Shown: piece after piece, positions 1-8,658 of the stretch
How positions within the stretch are numbered: position 1 is the first letter of the stretch
Layout of the letters: each line of letters starts with the position of its first letter
DNA from: Euperipatoides rowelli
Taxonomy: Eukaryota; Onychophora; Udeonychophora; Euonychophora; Peripatopsidae
Length of the DNA stretch: 14,258 bases
Reading direction: 5' to 3' (one strand)
Assembly: GCA_003024985.2 (NCBI GenBank)
Contig: PXIH01S0001158.1
Program-made: the position numbers and the translations under genes
The notes under the pieces: generated by a model
Database searches by the model: none
Told to the model about the DNA's origin: nothing
The model's input: only the letters and a program-made list of their open reading frames with translations

Positions 1-57
1 AAAATTTTAAAATGCTCCGATTTTAAGTTCAAATTTGAAATTTGTGTTACCCTAGAG

Positions 58-366
58 CAGTGGTTCCCAAACTTTTTACAGGTGAGGACCACTTTTACAG
101 CTACATAAAAGTTGCGGACCCCCCACACACATAAATAGGATTATTTGATGTTTTTTTTTTTAGGAGGACCAACTAATATGTAATATATCAATACCATAAT
201 CAATTGTTTCAAAAAGAATATGCCTATATTCAATTACACAGGTTATTGATTAGTTGCCAAACTAAAAATTTAGGATTTTTATTTTAATTGATAAAACAGC
301 CATGGACCACCAGATAATGCTTCAGGTACCACTTGTGGTCCATGGACTACATGTTGGGAACCACTG
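58..366. mobile_element. hAT-type MITE (non-autonomous DNA transposon) with 8-bp TSD
   Basis: The element starts with CAGTGGTTCCCAA and ends with the exact inverse complement of those 13 bases. It is flanked by a perfect 8-bp direct repeat, CCCTAGAG, at 50-57 and 367-374. Subterminal GGACCAC words also occur in inverted orientation near both ends (around 86-93 and 302-341). The terminal sequence and the 8-bp duplication are the standard signature of hAT transposons. At 309 bp there is no room for a transposase and no ORF is visible, so this copy would have been moved in trans by an autonomous relative. The perfect target duplication suggests that the insertion is not very old. Confidence 0.93.
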
Positions 367-399
367 CCCTAGAGGTCTAGAAATACATGGGCGTTCTAG

Positions 400-542
400 G
401 GGGGCCCAATTTAATTCCGTCATTTTTAGACAATGAAAATAGACTTGCCCATTTTTTGGGGGGTTGGAGGGTGGGGGGGGGGAGCAAATAACATAGGAGT
501 GTCTACCATAGTTCCAAACACGTCACAAAATTCTGGGCCCCC
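400..542. repeat. G-rich inverted repeat, possible small MITE
   Basis: GGGGGCCCAATTT at 400-412 is matched in inverse orientation at 528-542 by a copy with a 2-base insertion. The arms enclose about 115 bases that include a G10 run near 474-483. The left flank (GGCGTTCTAGGGGGG) resembles the G-rich ends of some hAT elements. I found no convincing target duplication, so the class is uncertain. Confidence 0.4.
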
Positions 543-734
543 AAAAAAAATTACTACTAGTAAAAAAAAAACTAGTAAATTATGATTTTTTTTTTTTTTT
601 GATCTTGAAATTTTTTTTCATGCCAACTCTTACAGGTTATAAATCACAAGTCATGAAAAACTGTTAATCCACCGCTACACATTAGTAGACATTTCGCTAT
701 ATGTGGCGAATGGTGACAAGTCTGGACAGCAAGA

Positions 735-821
735 CACTAGAGGATAATGATCTTGTAAAAACATTTTCTTTTTAATGCCTTTTTTTTTTCATTTTTTAGT
801 ACAGATCATTATCCTCTAGTG
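735..821. repeat. 18-bp perfect inverted repeat abutting the hAT element
   Basis: CACTAGAGGATAATGATC at 735-752 is matched perfectly in inverse orientation at 804-821, with a T-rich loop of 51 bases. Pairing continues a few bases further inward with a 1-base gap. The last 8 bases of the right arm, CTCTAGTG (814-821), are also the left target duplication of the hAT element that begins at 822. It may be a very small foldback MITE that served as the target, or a remnant of a larger element. Confidence 0.65.
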
Positions 822-1501
822 CAGGGATTGCAAATAGGTGCACACATGCCAAAAATGGCACCTTAAGAGATTTTCGGCGACACGCCTAAAAATTTGATTT
901 ATCATTGAATTTTTGTTCATATAAAAATATATTCAAACGTAAAATGACATAAAATAACTCATTTTCATTTATTAAACAATAGCGCTAAAATTGTGGATTT
1001 GGCAACATACAATATCGTTAAAGTAGCGGTAGCTACACATAATTACTGACTGCAGACTGCGAACGGAAATATACCACCAACAAGTGCCGAGCATGCTGCT
1101 GACAATTTTGATGTAAAAAAAAAATGAATCGGCTTTTTTTCTTTTTTACTATGCACAAATCATATTCGTCATTCTTCATCTGTATGTACTCCTCAATTTA
1201 TTATCTATAATTAACTAGAGAAGGCCTCTTTTGAAGCGCCCGATTCCCAGCTCAGGTCTACCATTTGTGAGAGCCGGGTATCTGTAGGCGCAATTCCTCA
1301 CACAAAACTTTTTAACGGTCTATATAGTGTGTCGGAAAAAAATAGCCCGGAGCGGTTCTCGCATCCCCGGGTATTGAAACAGTCCCAGGATCTATGTCTT
1401 GAGAAACAGGAGCTAAGTATGCTACCAACTGAGCTACTGCGCCTCAACATCAACTTTTGTTTAATTTTGGCGTGTTTGACAAATCCTATTTGCCATCCCT
1501 G
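822..1501. mobile_element. hAT-type transposon, non-autonomous or decayed, with a nested SINE
   Basis: The left end, CAGGGATTGCAAATAGG, matches the inverse complement of the right end, CAGGGATGGCAAATAGG, at 16 of 17 positions. A perfect 8-bp duplication, CTCTAGTG, flanks it at 814-821 and 1502-1509, as expected for the hAT superfamily. The 680-bp interior contains no recognisable transposase. Much of its right half is a minus-strand tRNA-derived SINE (about 1208-1443), which presumably inserted later. The long ORFs on both strands across 1298-1715 run over this SINE and the element boundary, and I do not regard them as genes. Confidence 0.9.
1208..1443 (-). mobile_element. tRNA-derived SINE, copy A, nested in the hAT element
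   Basis: Read on the minus strand from 1443, the head contains TAGCTCAGTTGGTAGC (complement of 1421-1436), an excellent RNA polymerase III box A. A degenerate box B (GTTTCAATACCC) follows at the complement of about 1369-1380. The tRNA-unrelated body extends towards 1208 and contains CCGGCTCTC followed shortly by a GTAG word. The same words occur near the 3' end of SINE copy B, so the two families may share a tail. The 3' end is not sharply defined and I did not find its target duplication. Confidence 0.72.
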
Positions 1502-1630
1502 CTCTAGTGAGTTGATCCAAAGATTATCATGTTGCCTGAAAATGATCTTCCGGATGTCTATGAGACTAAAGATTTGCATCTGCACTGATGGCTCTGTCAA
1601 TAGCCAAATTTGCAAAAACAGAAACATTTT

Positions 1631-1678
1631 TATAAATGGCGATTTATTTTCTAGACTGGCGAAACTAAGTGGCGAAAT
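1631..1678 (+). repeat. GGCGAAAT-type repeat, copy 1
   Basis: A 48-base segment matches 2261-2308 at about 37 of 48 positions without gaps. Each copy has a TATGGCGA-like word, a TTCTA word and two TGGCGAA words in the same order. The surroundings are less similar, apart from an upstream GCCAAATTT word. It is probably the end of an old interspersed element of unknown class. Confidence 0.5.
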
Positions 1679-1978
1679 TATTATTTTGATATTTATTAAT
1701 TATTTATTACCATAATCCATAATTAATTTCATGTTAAATACAATTTACTTTTAAATTAAAAAAAAATCTAGATTAACTTTAGCATTAACATCTAAAATTC
1801 AAGCAATAAAAGTCTTTTCAAATGCCTTAGAAACATCATTACATTGATAAATTTCTCAGGTTATAAAATATTTACAATTAGTATCGTCTTTTTTAAAAAT
1901 AATCAACAGTTACTTGTATTTATTTAAGGCTGGTGCTTTTGGGTCCCTAAAAAGGCTTTCATTTTAGCTATGATCCCC

Positions 1979-2038
1979 ATTGCATTCCTCCAGGATAGCA
2001 CTGGTTATAGTTCTCTAAGAGGGTAATGGGAATGCAAT
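1979..2038. repeat. Short 10-bp inverted repeat
   Basis: ATTGCATTCC at 1979-1988 is matched in inverse orientation at 2029-2038, with a 40-base spacer. Apart from this and the GGCGAAAT repeats, 1510-2630 is AT-rich sequence in which I see no gene. Confidence 0.35.
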
Positions 2039-2260
2039 TATTTAATTCTAATTGTAGTACACATTTTTTGTAAGTATAAATCTTTGTCAGATATATAGTA
2101 CTTGTTCTTCTTTTATCTTGATTAGTCCTAATCACCAATTAATATACGACACTTATATAGCAACTCTTGATTCCCCAGCCAAATTTTTTTTAAAAATATA
2201 CCTTACCCCCTTTCAAAATAAAAATATATATAAATTATTTATGCAATGACAAAATATTCT

Positions 2261-2308
2261 TATTTATGGCGACTTAAATTCTAATTTGGCGAAATTGATT
2301 GGCGAAAT
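2261..2308 (+). repeat. GGCGAAAT-type repeat, copy 2
   Basis: This is the second copy of the 48-base segment at 1631-1678, in the same orientation and 630 bases downstream. A small hairpin (CCAGAT...ATCTGG) follows at about 2320-2338. Confidence 0.5.
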
Positions 2309-2630
2309 AAAAATAAAATCCAGATCCACTGCATCTGGTTTTCTTTTGTTTTTCCTCGTTTTTTTATATTTAATTTTTTATTTTGTATCGTTATTTTGTT
2401 ACATTCTGGTATCTGACAACACTAGTCTAAAATGAATGTATGATTCTAATTCATCTTTCAGCACTTTATTCTTCTCTAATATTAACTTTGAGTAATACTT
2501 ATAGCTTCAATACATTGGTGTATCTTTTTATTATTATCTACTAATGAGTATGTGTGCATAGATTAAGTTACCAGCTTTGAAAGGGGGGTAAAAAGTGATC
2601 TCAAATATTGCATCAATATAATTAAATCAC

Positions 2631-2976
2631 CTGGTGAGATCTTCAATCCTCTTCTCGACGACAGCAGTACACAATTCATGTTCTTGAACTGGATGGAGGT
2701 GTTGCACGTGACCAGCTGCCTGAGCTGCAGACTCATCAAATTGTGACTGACTTGAGGGACTGGACATCGGGATGGTCATACTAGAGCTCGGAGATTTAGG
2801 ACCACTACTAGATGCTCCCGCACTTGAACTAGACTTAGCTGGTTGAGGTGTTGGTGGTGTTGGTTCAGGTGTGGGTGCCTTCGGTGTGTCATCCACACTG
2901 GGTAGTGTGTCTTCAAGGCTTTCTCTCCGTACTCCCGTCACAGCACTCAAGAGTGTATTAACACCAGTGAGAGCCC
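2631..2976 (-). CDS. Coding exon of an unidentified Ser/Pro-rich protein
   Basis: On the minus strand a 346-base segment is open in one frame for 114 codons. It is bounded upstream by a T-rich acceptor (TTTTAG, complement of 2977-2982) and downstream by a donor-like CAG|GTGATT at 2631/2630. No ATG opens the frame, which fits an internal exon whose first codon is split 1+2 across the junction. The composition is clearly protein-like and less AT-rich than the surroundings. The N-terminal third is moderately hydrophobic and then charged (RRESLED). Next comes a disordered stretch with Thr-Pro repeats (PTPEPTPPTPQP) and long Ser runs, then a helical, charged C-terminal part (AVVEKRIEDLTR). If the donor is not used, a TGA follows directly after that final Arg, so a terminal exon is the alternative. 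I do not recognise the family. Neighbouring exons are not evident in the window. Confidence 0.75.
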
Positions 2977-3081
2977 CTAAAATGAAAGGTATGATTTTAA
3001 ATGTTTGATTTTGTTACTTGATAATAATATTACCATTGTGAGATGAATTATCCAAATGAATAAATATAGAAATTAAGCTTT

Positions 3082-3424
3082 TTAATAAAGAATACATAAA
3101 TGGTAAATGTAGTCGCTGGAGAGGCTGACGGTCTCTCCAATATGCGACCATGTTGCATGCGTCATTTTTAATTTCCGTGAGCACACGCATACTTTAAATA
3201 AATGGAATACATAATAAATTAATTAGCATATTCAAGCGAGTTTGGATAATTCAATAAATGTTTACAATTAGTGATTGATCAGATCGTTTTAACACAACAC
3301 ATACTGACTGCACCTATTCAGCAAATTACGTTTTAGGAAATTAATCATATCTTGAAATTAACTCGGCTATCACTTGAAAACAATTAATAGAACAGAATAA
3401 AATAAATAAATAAACCCTAGCTTG
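3082..3424 (+). repeat. Unclassified interspersed repeat R1, copy 1
   Basis: This segment aligns collinearly with 4244-4594. The best part, 3259-3300, matches 4433-4474 at 38 of 42 positions, including the shared word GATTGATCAGATCGTTT. Shared words run from AATAAAGAAT at the left end to AAATAAATAAACCC and AGCTTG at the right end. I see no tRNA or 5S promoter boxes and no terminal inverted repeats. A SINE or LINE tail ending in an A/T-rich tract, or an ancient segmental duplication, are both possible. Confidence 0.72.
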
Positions 3425-3710
3425 TCATATTGTTCACCCTACCCCTAGAAAAAAGGCCTTTAAATTTCTAAAATACAAATTCTCTTCCTTGAATAGGCAA
3501 AAAAAATTCCCTATAAGTAATTTGAGGAAATAATTAAAAAAAATATATAAAAAACTGTATACTTGTTCTTTCAAGAGAACCTGTTTCCATTATTGAGGTA
3601 CTATACCATTGGCAGGGACACCAGCATAGCAGGGTAAAGTTGTTGTCTTTTCCTTTTTTCTTTCACAGAATAGCGCTGGTAATCATCATAGTATCTTTTC
3701 GTCTTTTTAA

Positions 3711-3856
3711 CACATTGACCGCCACAGAGCTTTTTGCTGGTTTGTTCCCAGAAGCCAACCGAAGTTAAGCAAGTTTCTAAATATGAGTTATCTCGTAGTT
3801 GGCTTCCACAATAAGGTGGTCAAATACGAGATATCTCGTAGTTGGTAGTCAACGTG
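3711..3856. mobile_element. piggyBac-type MITE with TTAA target duplications
   Basis: The element is flanked by TTAA at 3707-3710 and 3857-3860. The left end, CACATTGACCGCC, and the inverse complement of the right end, CACGTTGACTACC, match at 10 of 13 positions. The TTAA duplication with CAC ends is the known signature of piggyBac elements. Internally, a CTCGTAGTTGG word occurs twice, and a palindromic ACGAGATATCTCGT lies near 3827-3840. At 146 bp it is a non-coding derivative. Confidence 0.85.
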
Positions 3857-4146
3857 TTAATGTTCCTCTTTTTCTTCTCTTCACAAAGAATAAGTTATCG
3901 GCTTTTTATTTGTGAATTTTACTTGGAGCCATTGTGAATTGTAGTTTTTAACTCATGAAACTTCTTTAATTTTGTTGAGGAGCTGCTGTCACACAGGAAA
4001 CTTTTTCAATTTCTTTGAAGAGTCAGATAAAACGTTTAATTTTCCTTGACATTATAATATAGTTTTTAAATAAGGACTATGAAGTATGTCTGTGTTGAAG
4101 AAAACATAATTTATTCTGGTCCAACACAAAAAATATACAAATAAAG

Positions 4147-4242
4147 TTATGTAGTTGAAGGTGGCCTGTCTAGGATTACGACCCCATTCTGGCTAGCGAC
4201 AATGGGGTCGTAATCCTAGACAGGCCACCTCCAACTACATAA
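4147..4242. repeat. Long near-perfect hairpin (42-bp arms, 12-base loop)
   Basis: The arm at 4147-4188 is the inverse complement of 4201-4242 with a single mismatch (41 of 42). The loop is the 12 bases CTGGCTAGCGAC. The arms are GC-richer than their surroundings and include the palindromic pair GGCCTGTC/GACAGGCC. The word AATAAAG occurs directly to the left (4140-4146) and just past the right arm (4246-4252), which could be a target duplication. However, the right copy also belongs to repeat R1 and is low complexity. It could be a tiny foldback transposon or the source of a hairpin RNA. Confidence 0.9.
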
Positions 4243-4243
4243 A

Positions 4244-4594
4244 ATAATAAAGAATGTCTAAATGATAAATGTAGTCACTAAAGAGACCGGCAGTCTCCAA
4301 TATACATCTAAGAACTATAAAGTATTGTGTGTTCCTTTTTATTAAGTCTGGGAATGCACGTATGCATAAATTAAATGGAATACATAATTAATTAATTAGC
4401 AATGTTTAATCGAGTCTGAATATTTCTAGAAATGTTTACAATCAGCGATTGATCAGATCGTTTGAACACAACATTTATTGACAGCGCTTATTCAGCAAAT
4501 ATGTTAGAACAGTAATCATATCTTGAACTTAACTCGGCAATCGCTTGAAGACGCTAATCAATAGGACAGGATAAAATAAATAAACCCCAGCTTG
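4244..4594 (+). repeat. Unclassified interspersed repeat R1, copy 2
   Basis: This is a diverged second copy of 3082-3424 in the same orientation, about 1.17 kb further on. Similarity is weaker in the first third, where several indels occur, and strongest from about 4370 onward. Its left edge touches the long hairpin at 4147-4242, which has no counterpart next to copy 1. Confidence 0.72.
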
Positions 4595-4699
4595 CTAAAA
4601 TATAGCGTATATTAGAGTGGTTCAATTTTCTATGGATAATTTTTTTTTTAATATAATAGCGATAAAACATTGATTCTCGACTAGTTACAAAATATTTAG

Positions 4700-4735
4700 G
4701 CTTAATAAATGTCTGAATTTTGTGATTTATTAAGC
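4700..4735. repeat. 11-bp-stem hairpin
   Basis: GCTTAATAAAT (4700-4710) pairs perfectly with ATTTATTAAGC (4725-4735) across a 14-base loop. The stem is AT-rich, so chance formation is possible. Confidence 0.55.
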
Positions 4736-4739
4736 AAAA

Positions 4740-5990
4740 TGGTTCGAGTTAAAATCTAGAAAGTTTTATTATTTACAATGACAAAAGGTTAGAAGGGTTA
4801 TACAATGGAAAAATATATTTTTGCTCAAATGAACATTCTTGCATGTCAAATGCTTCATCCTATCATTCAATAGGTTCTTCATCAACATATTACTGTAAAG
4901 CTGCTACACGTGTACTGGTGTGTTGCTCTTGAGTCTGGTCTAACAAGTTATACAGTAATCCACTTTTAACCTAGAATAATGCTGGGCCCATAACCCTGTT
5001 AAGTCCTTCAATAATACTTCAAACTGCATTTTACTATAAAACTTATCTGTAATAACTATTAACATAAACCTTTACTACTATAAAGATAAAAATTAATACA
5101 GACTGACTGTCATGGTGGTAAGTCAACAAGAAGGTACTAACCCAGAATGCCCTCGGTAACTATGACATCATTGGTTTTTAATATATATTATATGGCTCAA
5201 TACAAATAATCAGTCATGAGTAAGTTATACACTAAATCATAATTGATAATATAATGTCCCTAAATATAAATATAGGAACATTTAATGTTTAGTTAAAAGA
5301 CTAATCACTACTTAATAACTATAAACTATTAATAGCTTCAGCAAGGAATATAATTAGTATTTAGGTTACTGTTAAATATCCACTTCGTGAAAACACATGT
5401 AAACAATACACATTGAATGAGTGATTAAAATAAATCATTAATTACGAGAGATCACATTGAATAATTTCAACACAGTATTTTGGTCTGCTCTTACACAAAT
5501 TTTGTCATACGACAAGATATTTTAATTAATTTTTTTTTCTTCCTGTTTTTAAATTTAAATGAGAAAAAAAATTCCCTGCTTATTTTTTGGATGTAAGAAA
5601 GATAATGAAAAGCTTACCGCATAACTTTATTGTATTTATTTCATAAGACATTCAATCACAATTGGGTGTTATTTTGCTAACTAATCAAGTAAACAAACTA
5701 AGTTGGTGTCATTAACATCAACTTGCTAATTAAACATTCGCTATTTTTTTTCTAAATTTGGTTCTCCCATAGAGAGAAACAATCTTATAGAGTTTGTATT
5801 AACAATTTGTATTGCAATCAGTATTACAATTAGTATTTTATATAGTTACAATCGATTACAATATCTTTAGTTATCTTAAACTTTTAAATCAGGGAACATT
5901 TTGAATATTTATATCGCAAATTCCAAACCAATCATATTTTGCTCAAGAAAATTCATTCATTCTTGGGGATTGATTCAGAAAAAAACTGAT
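4740..5990. other. AT-rich intergenic or intronic DNA, no gene seen
   Basis: I see no coding segment, RNA gene or bounded repeat here. It is AT-rich throughout, with homopolymer A and T runs and a few less AT-rich patches such as 5110-5170. Confidence 0.5.
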
Positions 5991-5997
5991 NATTTCA

Positions 5998-6085
5998 ACC
6001 ACCTGAGGACCGGTCCATGATCCCTGTTATATGTCCTACGCTTTGCTTGACCGCAGCTTAGCGCAAACGACTAAGCCACCAGGTA
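5998..6085 (-). mobile_element. Probable tRNA-derived SINE head, copy E
   Basis: On the minus strand the complement of 6062-6081 reads TGGTGGCTTAGTCGTTTGCG, a good tRNA box A in the context seen in the other SINEs of the window. About 45 bases further on is a degenerate box B-like region that contains a GGACCGGTCC palindrome. The rest of the body is not recognisable. It is presumably a 3'-truncated or decayed copy. A true tRNA gene is unlikely, because I cannot fold the segment into a complete cloverleaf. Confidence 0.5.
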
Positions 6086-6089
6086 TTCG

Positions 6090-6950
6090 CTCAATATTCA
6101 ATGAGCAGTAATAGTTTTAAAACAATTTTATTTTGCACAAAATTATGCCATTATTTATATTTCTCTTCCAAATTCAATATAATTATTACCGATATGCCAT
6201 TTTTAATATTAAAATTATTTTATTATAAAACATTAGGTCTGCATTTAATATGTCCGATTCTTAGCATTGTTTTATTAAAGCCTTTATGATCTGCCAGGAA
6301 TTTTAAAGCACAAGAAGTGTTCATATCTATGCAACATGAAATATTTTTATTACATAATATTTGATTAAGCTACGCAGTTCTTATTTTTGAACATAGTCAT
6401 TAATTTATTTTGTTTCGAACTTCGATATATAGAAAATTATGTGTTCTCCGTAGTTACTTAAATGAATGAATTATTACAATTTATAAGCACTAAGATTATA
6501 ATAATTTTGTGGTAACCATTGCTGGAGTCCAATAATGGAGATCATAAAGTGCTACAATTAGAAATCCCAAGTATTATTTGTCAATTTTATCTTATACTGT
6601 GTATACATTTATACATATTTTATGCACGTGTAAAGTCACGTGTAATACAGTTATGTACACGTACACAAAAATGTGTATGTGATCTCTAATAATAACTCCT
6701 CCATTTAGCTGCACATAACTTCAATGTATGCTTAAATGATTCACAATGAATATGATAGTGAGATAAATAATATTTATAAATGTGGAATTAAAGATAGACG
6801 ATAAAATCTTAAACTATATATTATTTAATTAATGAATTATTAAAAAAAAATAAAAAATATAAGAAAAGCTTTACAAAAAGCATGAGTCAAATTTAGGATA
6901 AGAAGAACTGATAAGGAAAGAACACAAATCTAGGTAAAGTTATATATAGT
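6090..6950. other. AT-rich intergenic or intronic DNA, no gene seen
   Basis: I see no supported gene. The 62-codon forward ORF starting near 6101 is AT-rich, lacks recognisable protein features and is not called. Two CACGTG words lie 12 bases apart at 6625-6630 and 6637-6642. Confidence 0.5.
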
Positions 6951-6956
6951 AAATGA

Positions 6957-7075
6957 GATAATTTGGAAGAGAATATAATAAAAGGAATCATGCAGACAAT
7001 AATGGGCAGGAGAAGCAAGGTGCCGTAGAGTTGGAGGTGTGCAGAGAAGAGGAATAAAACCATGCAACGATTCTG
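6957..7075 (+). pseudogene. Relict C-terminal tail of a LINE-like reverse transcriptase
   Basis: The forward frame from 6957 reads DNLEENIIKGIMQ, then MGRRSKVP, a TAG stop at about 7026, and then SWRC. Many animal non-LTR retrotransposons end their reverse-transcriptase ORF with a Leu-Glu-Lys helix, a GRRRRGRPR-like basic stretch and a Trp. The order and spacing fit, and the stop is one C-to-T change away from Gln. Stops also occur just upstream of 6957, so this is a short dead fragment. The call rests on a remembered motif pattern, not on an alignment. The reverse-strand 65-codon ORF over the same bases is treated as a shadow. Confidence 0.35.
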
Positions 7076-7394
7076 CCCGCTAATCAGCACCTTACCCGCA
7101 TCTGGGTTTAATTCAAGTATTCTTAATTCATTTACGATGAAAGGATGAGATCTGTGGAAACCTACTGAAGGAAAATCAAATATAAGAGATACTTTATGCT
7201 AATGATTGCACAATAAAACTATTAAATGTTATAAAATAGTGAAAATAAATTATTAGAAATATAAATTCTGAAGTTTCTCTTGATGTATATTCTGAAGTCT
7301 AGGGGTAGTCTTCTAGTTTTATTTTTTTAAAGGTTTTCATATAATGTTAACATCAAATTTAAAGGAAATTTTATTCAGGTATTAATCTGCTTTT

Positions 7395-7465
7395 TCTGAT
7401 TCGGGGAATCGAACCAGAATTTTTTTTTTTTTAATTTGGTACCACTTAAGCCTGAAACAGAACTA
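7395..7465 (-). mobile_element. tRNA-derived SINE fragment, copy F
   Basis: The complement of 7403-7415 is GGTTCGATTCCCC, a canonical tRNA T-arm / box B. The complement of about 7440-7453 is AGGCTTAAGTGGTA, which resembles box A. A run of 12 or more T (plus strand) separates the two. The A-rich insertion between the boxes argues against a functional tRNA gene. No body is recognisable. Confidence 0.45.
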
Positions 7466-7563
7466 CTGGTTCCTTACAGATTAGGAAAACTAATCACAAA
7501 AAAGGATTTATGGCATAAGGTCACCAGGATAAAATATGATCTCTTTTGATCATTTTTGCCATA

Positions 7564-7643
7564 AAATAGAGCAATGGGATTTAACCCCCCCCCCCTTTTT
7601 TTTAAATAGAGCAATGGGATTTAACCCCCCCCCCCTTTTTTTT
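7564..7643 (+). repeat. Two perfect 40-bp tandem units with C11 and T8 tracts
   Basis: The unit at 7564-7603 is repeated exactly at 7604-7643. Each contains AAATAGAGCAATGGGATTTA followed by C11 and then T8. The lack of any difference, despite the unstable homopolymers, points to a very recent duplication or an assembly artefact. A short (TA)n run follows near 7657-7672. The ORF that spans this is not a gene. Confidence 0.93.
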
Positions 7644-7814
7644 TGGTCTACATTCCAATATATATATATATATTTTTTAAATAAAAATTGGCTCCGAAGA
7701 ATTTCTATGTTTATTTACAAATTCATAATTACTTATTAACTCCAAAATCAATCTCTTCGTTTTTCTATACATTTCTGTTATTATAACTCACAATAATTTG
7801 TGTTTTTTTTTTAA

Positions 7815-8010
7815 GGGTGCCACCTACAGTCATCCGTCTTGGCTATATCTATGTATTTTTCACAGAAACGACTGACTAGACGTTCTAAATCTAGAAAAAT
7901 TCCACATAATCAATGGCTACAAAAAAAACTGGGAGGTACCCCCCTACTCACCCCTGGGATCAAACAAACGATCCATGACAACTATTCACTATAATAGTAG
8001 CCATAATGTT
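7815..8010 (-). mobile_element. Probable tRNA-derived SINE, copy D
   Basis: On the minus strand GTTTGATCCC (complement of 7956-7965) is a near-canonical box B, and TGGCTACTATTATAGTGAAT upstream (around 7985-8004) is a poor box A. Further downstream the body contains TTTAGAACGTCT (about 7882-7893 complement). It is comparable to TTTAGAACATCTTGC at the corresponding place in copy B. The ends are not defined, and membership of the same family is inferred from these shared words only. Confidence 0.45.
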
Positions 8011-8139
8011 TATTATATAATTTTCATTTATTTTTTAATTTTTTTTAAAAATAAATTTTCCGTTGTAAACGAGAAATTTATTTTATGAGATTTTAATGCA
8101 TTAACTATCAAAGAATTTTAAATTACTAATTAAACTACT

Positions 8140-8318
8140 ACAGATTTTTAGAGAGCCGGTGTGCCGAGTAAAAAAACCCTTAGCAAGATGTTCTAAACCA
8201 TGTAAAAAGCCGTTCCATAACCGGCTCAACTGGGAATCGAACCTGTATTATTCCCAGAGTATGACCTCGACTTGATAACAGCCAGCTTCGCTACCGACTG
8301 AACCACCAAGTCAGGACA
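8140..8318 (-). mobile_element. tRNA-derived SINE, copy B
   Basis: On the minus strand the head has box A, GGTTCAGTCGGTAGC (complement of 8290-8304), and a perfect box B, GGTTCGATTCCC (complement of 8232-8243). The box distance of about 70 bases is longer than in a normal tRNA gene. The body continues with GGTTATGGAACGGCTTTTT, then TTTAGAACATCTTGC, a T7 run and a 3' GGCACACCGGCTCTC. A matching body and 3' end occur in copy C at 9080-9250. Confidence 0.8.
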
Positions 8319-8658
8319 TAATTATTATTAAGTATTCTTAATGAACCTTTCAAATAAAATTTAGGAGCAAAAAAATAAAACTTCATATCTGCATTAATAT
8401 ACAGTATTCAAGGAACCTGCAATGCTTATGGAATGGGAGAGTTGGAGGTGGGGGGGGGGGGAGATAACTAAAATTATTAGATCTTGCTATTTTTACCTAA
8501 TAAAAATAAAATGTTTAGCTTATTTAAATTATAGTAAAAGAACTAAAAATCATTAGTAAATGAAAATTATATTTATTCAGATAACAGTTCAAGAAAAATA
8601 ATAACATAAAATTTGGTTACACGAATTTCATTTTTTTATATATATAAAATAAAGTGCC
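8319..8658. other. AT-rich spacer with a G12 run
   Basis: I see no gene here. A run of about 12 G lies near 8450-8461, preceded by AGAGTTGGAGGTG, a 13-base word that also occurs at about 7026-7038. Confidence 0.5.

Noticed and set aside
1298-1715. Overlapping ORFs of 109 codons (minus) and 128 codons (plus)
   Set aside because: They run across the nested SINE and over the hAT right end and its target duplication, and neither encodes recognisable protein. They are chance frames in repeats.
3641-3683. Forward splice acceptor and exon after TTTCTTTCACAG
   Set aside because: The pyrimidine tract is good, but the following frame soon meets a stop, no donor or protein-like sequence follows, and a MITE lies directly downstream.
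5991-5991. Ambiguous base N
   Set aside because: A single uncalled base is an assembly limitation, not biology.
6101-6289. 62-codon hydrophobic forward ORF
   Set aside because: It is short and very AT-rich. The hydrophobic look follows from T-rich codons, and there is no splice or homology support.
6625-6642. Twin CACGTG E-boxes as a regulatory site
   Set aside because: Two 6-base words in a TE-rich non-coding region with no promoter or nearby gene start are too little evidence.
8232-8305. A genuine tRNA gene on the minus strand
   Set aside because: Boxes A and B are good, but the boxes are too far apart, no cloverleaf closes, and a SINE body shared with another copy follows.
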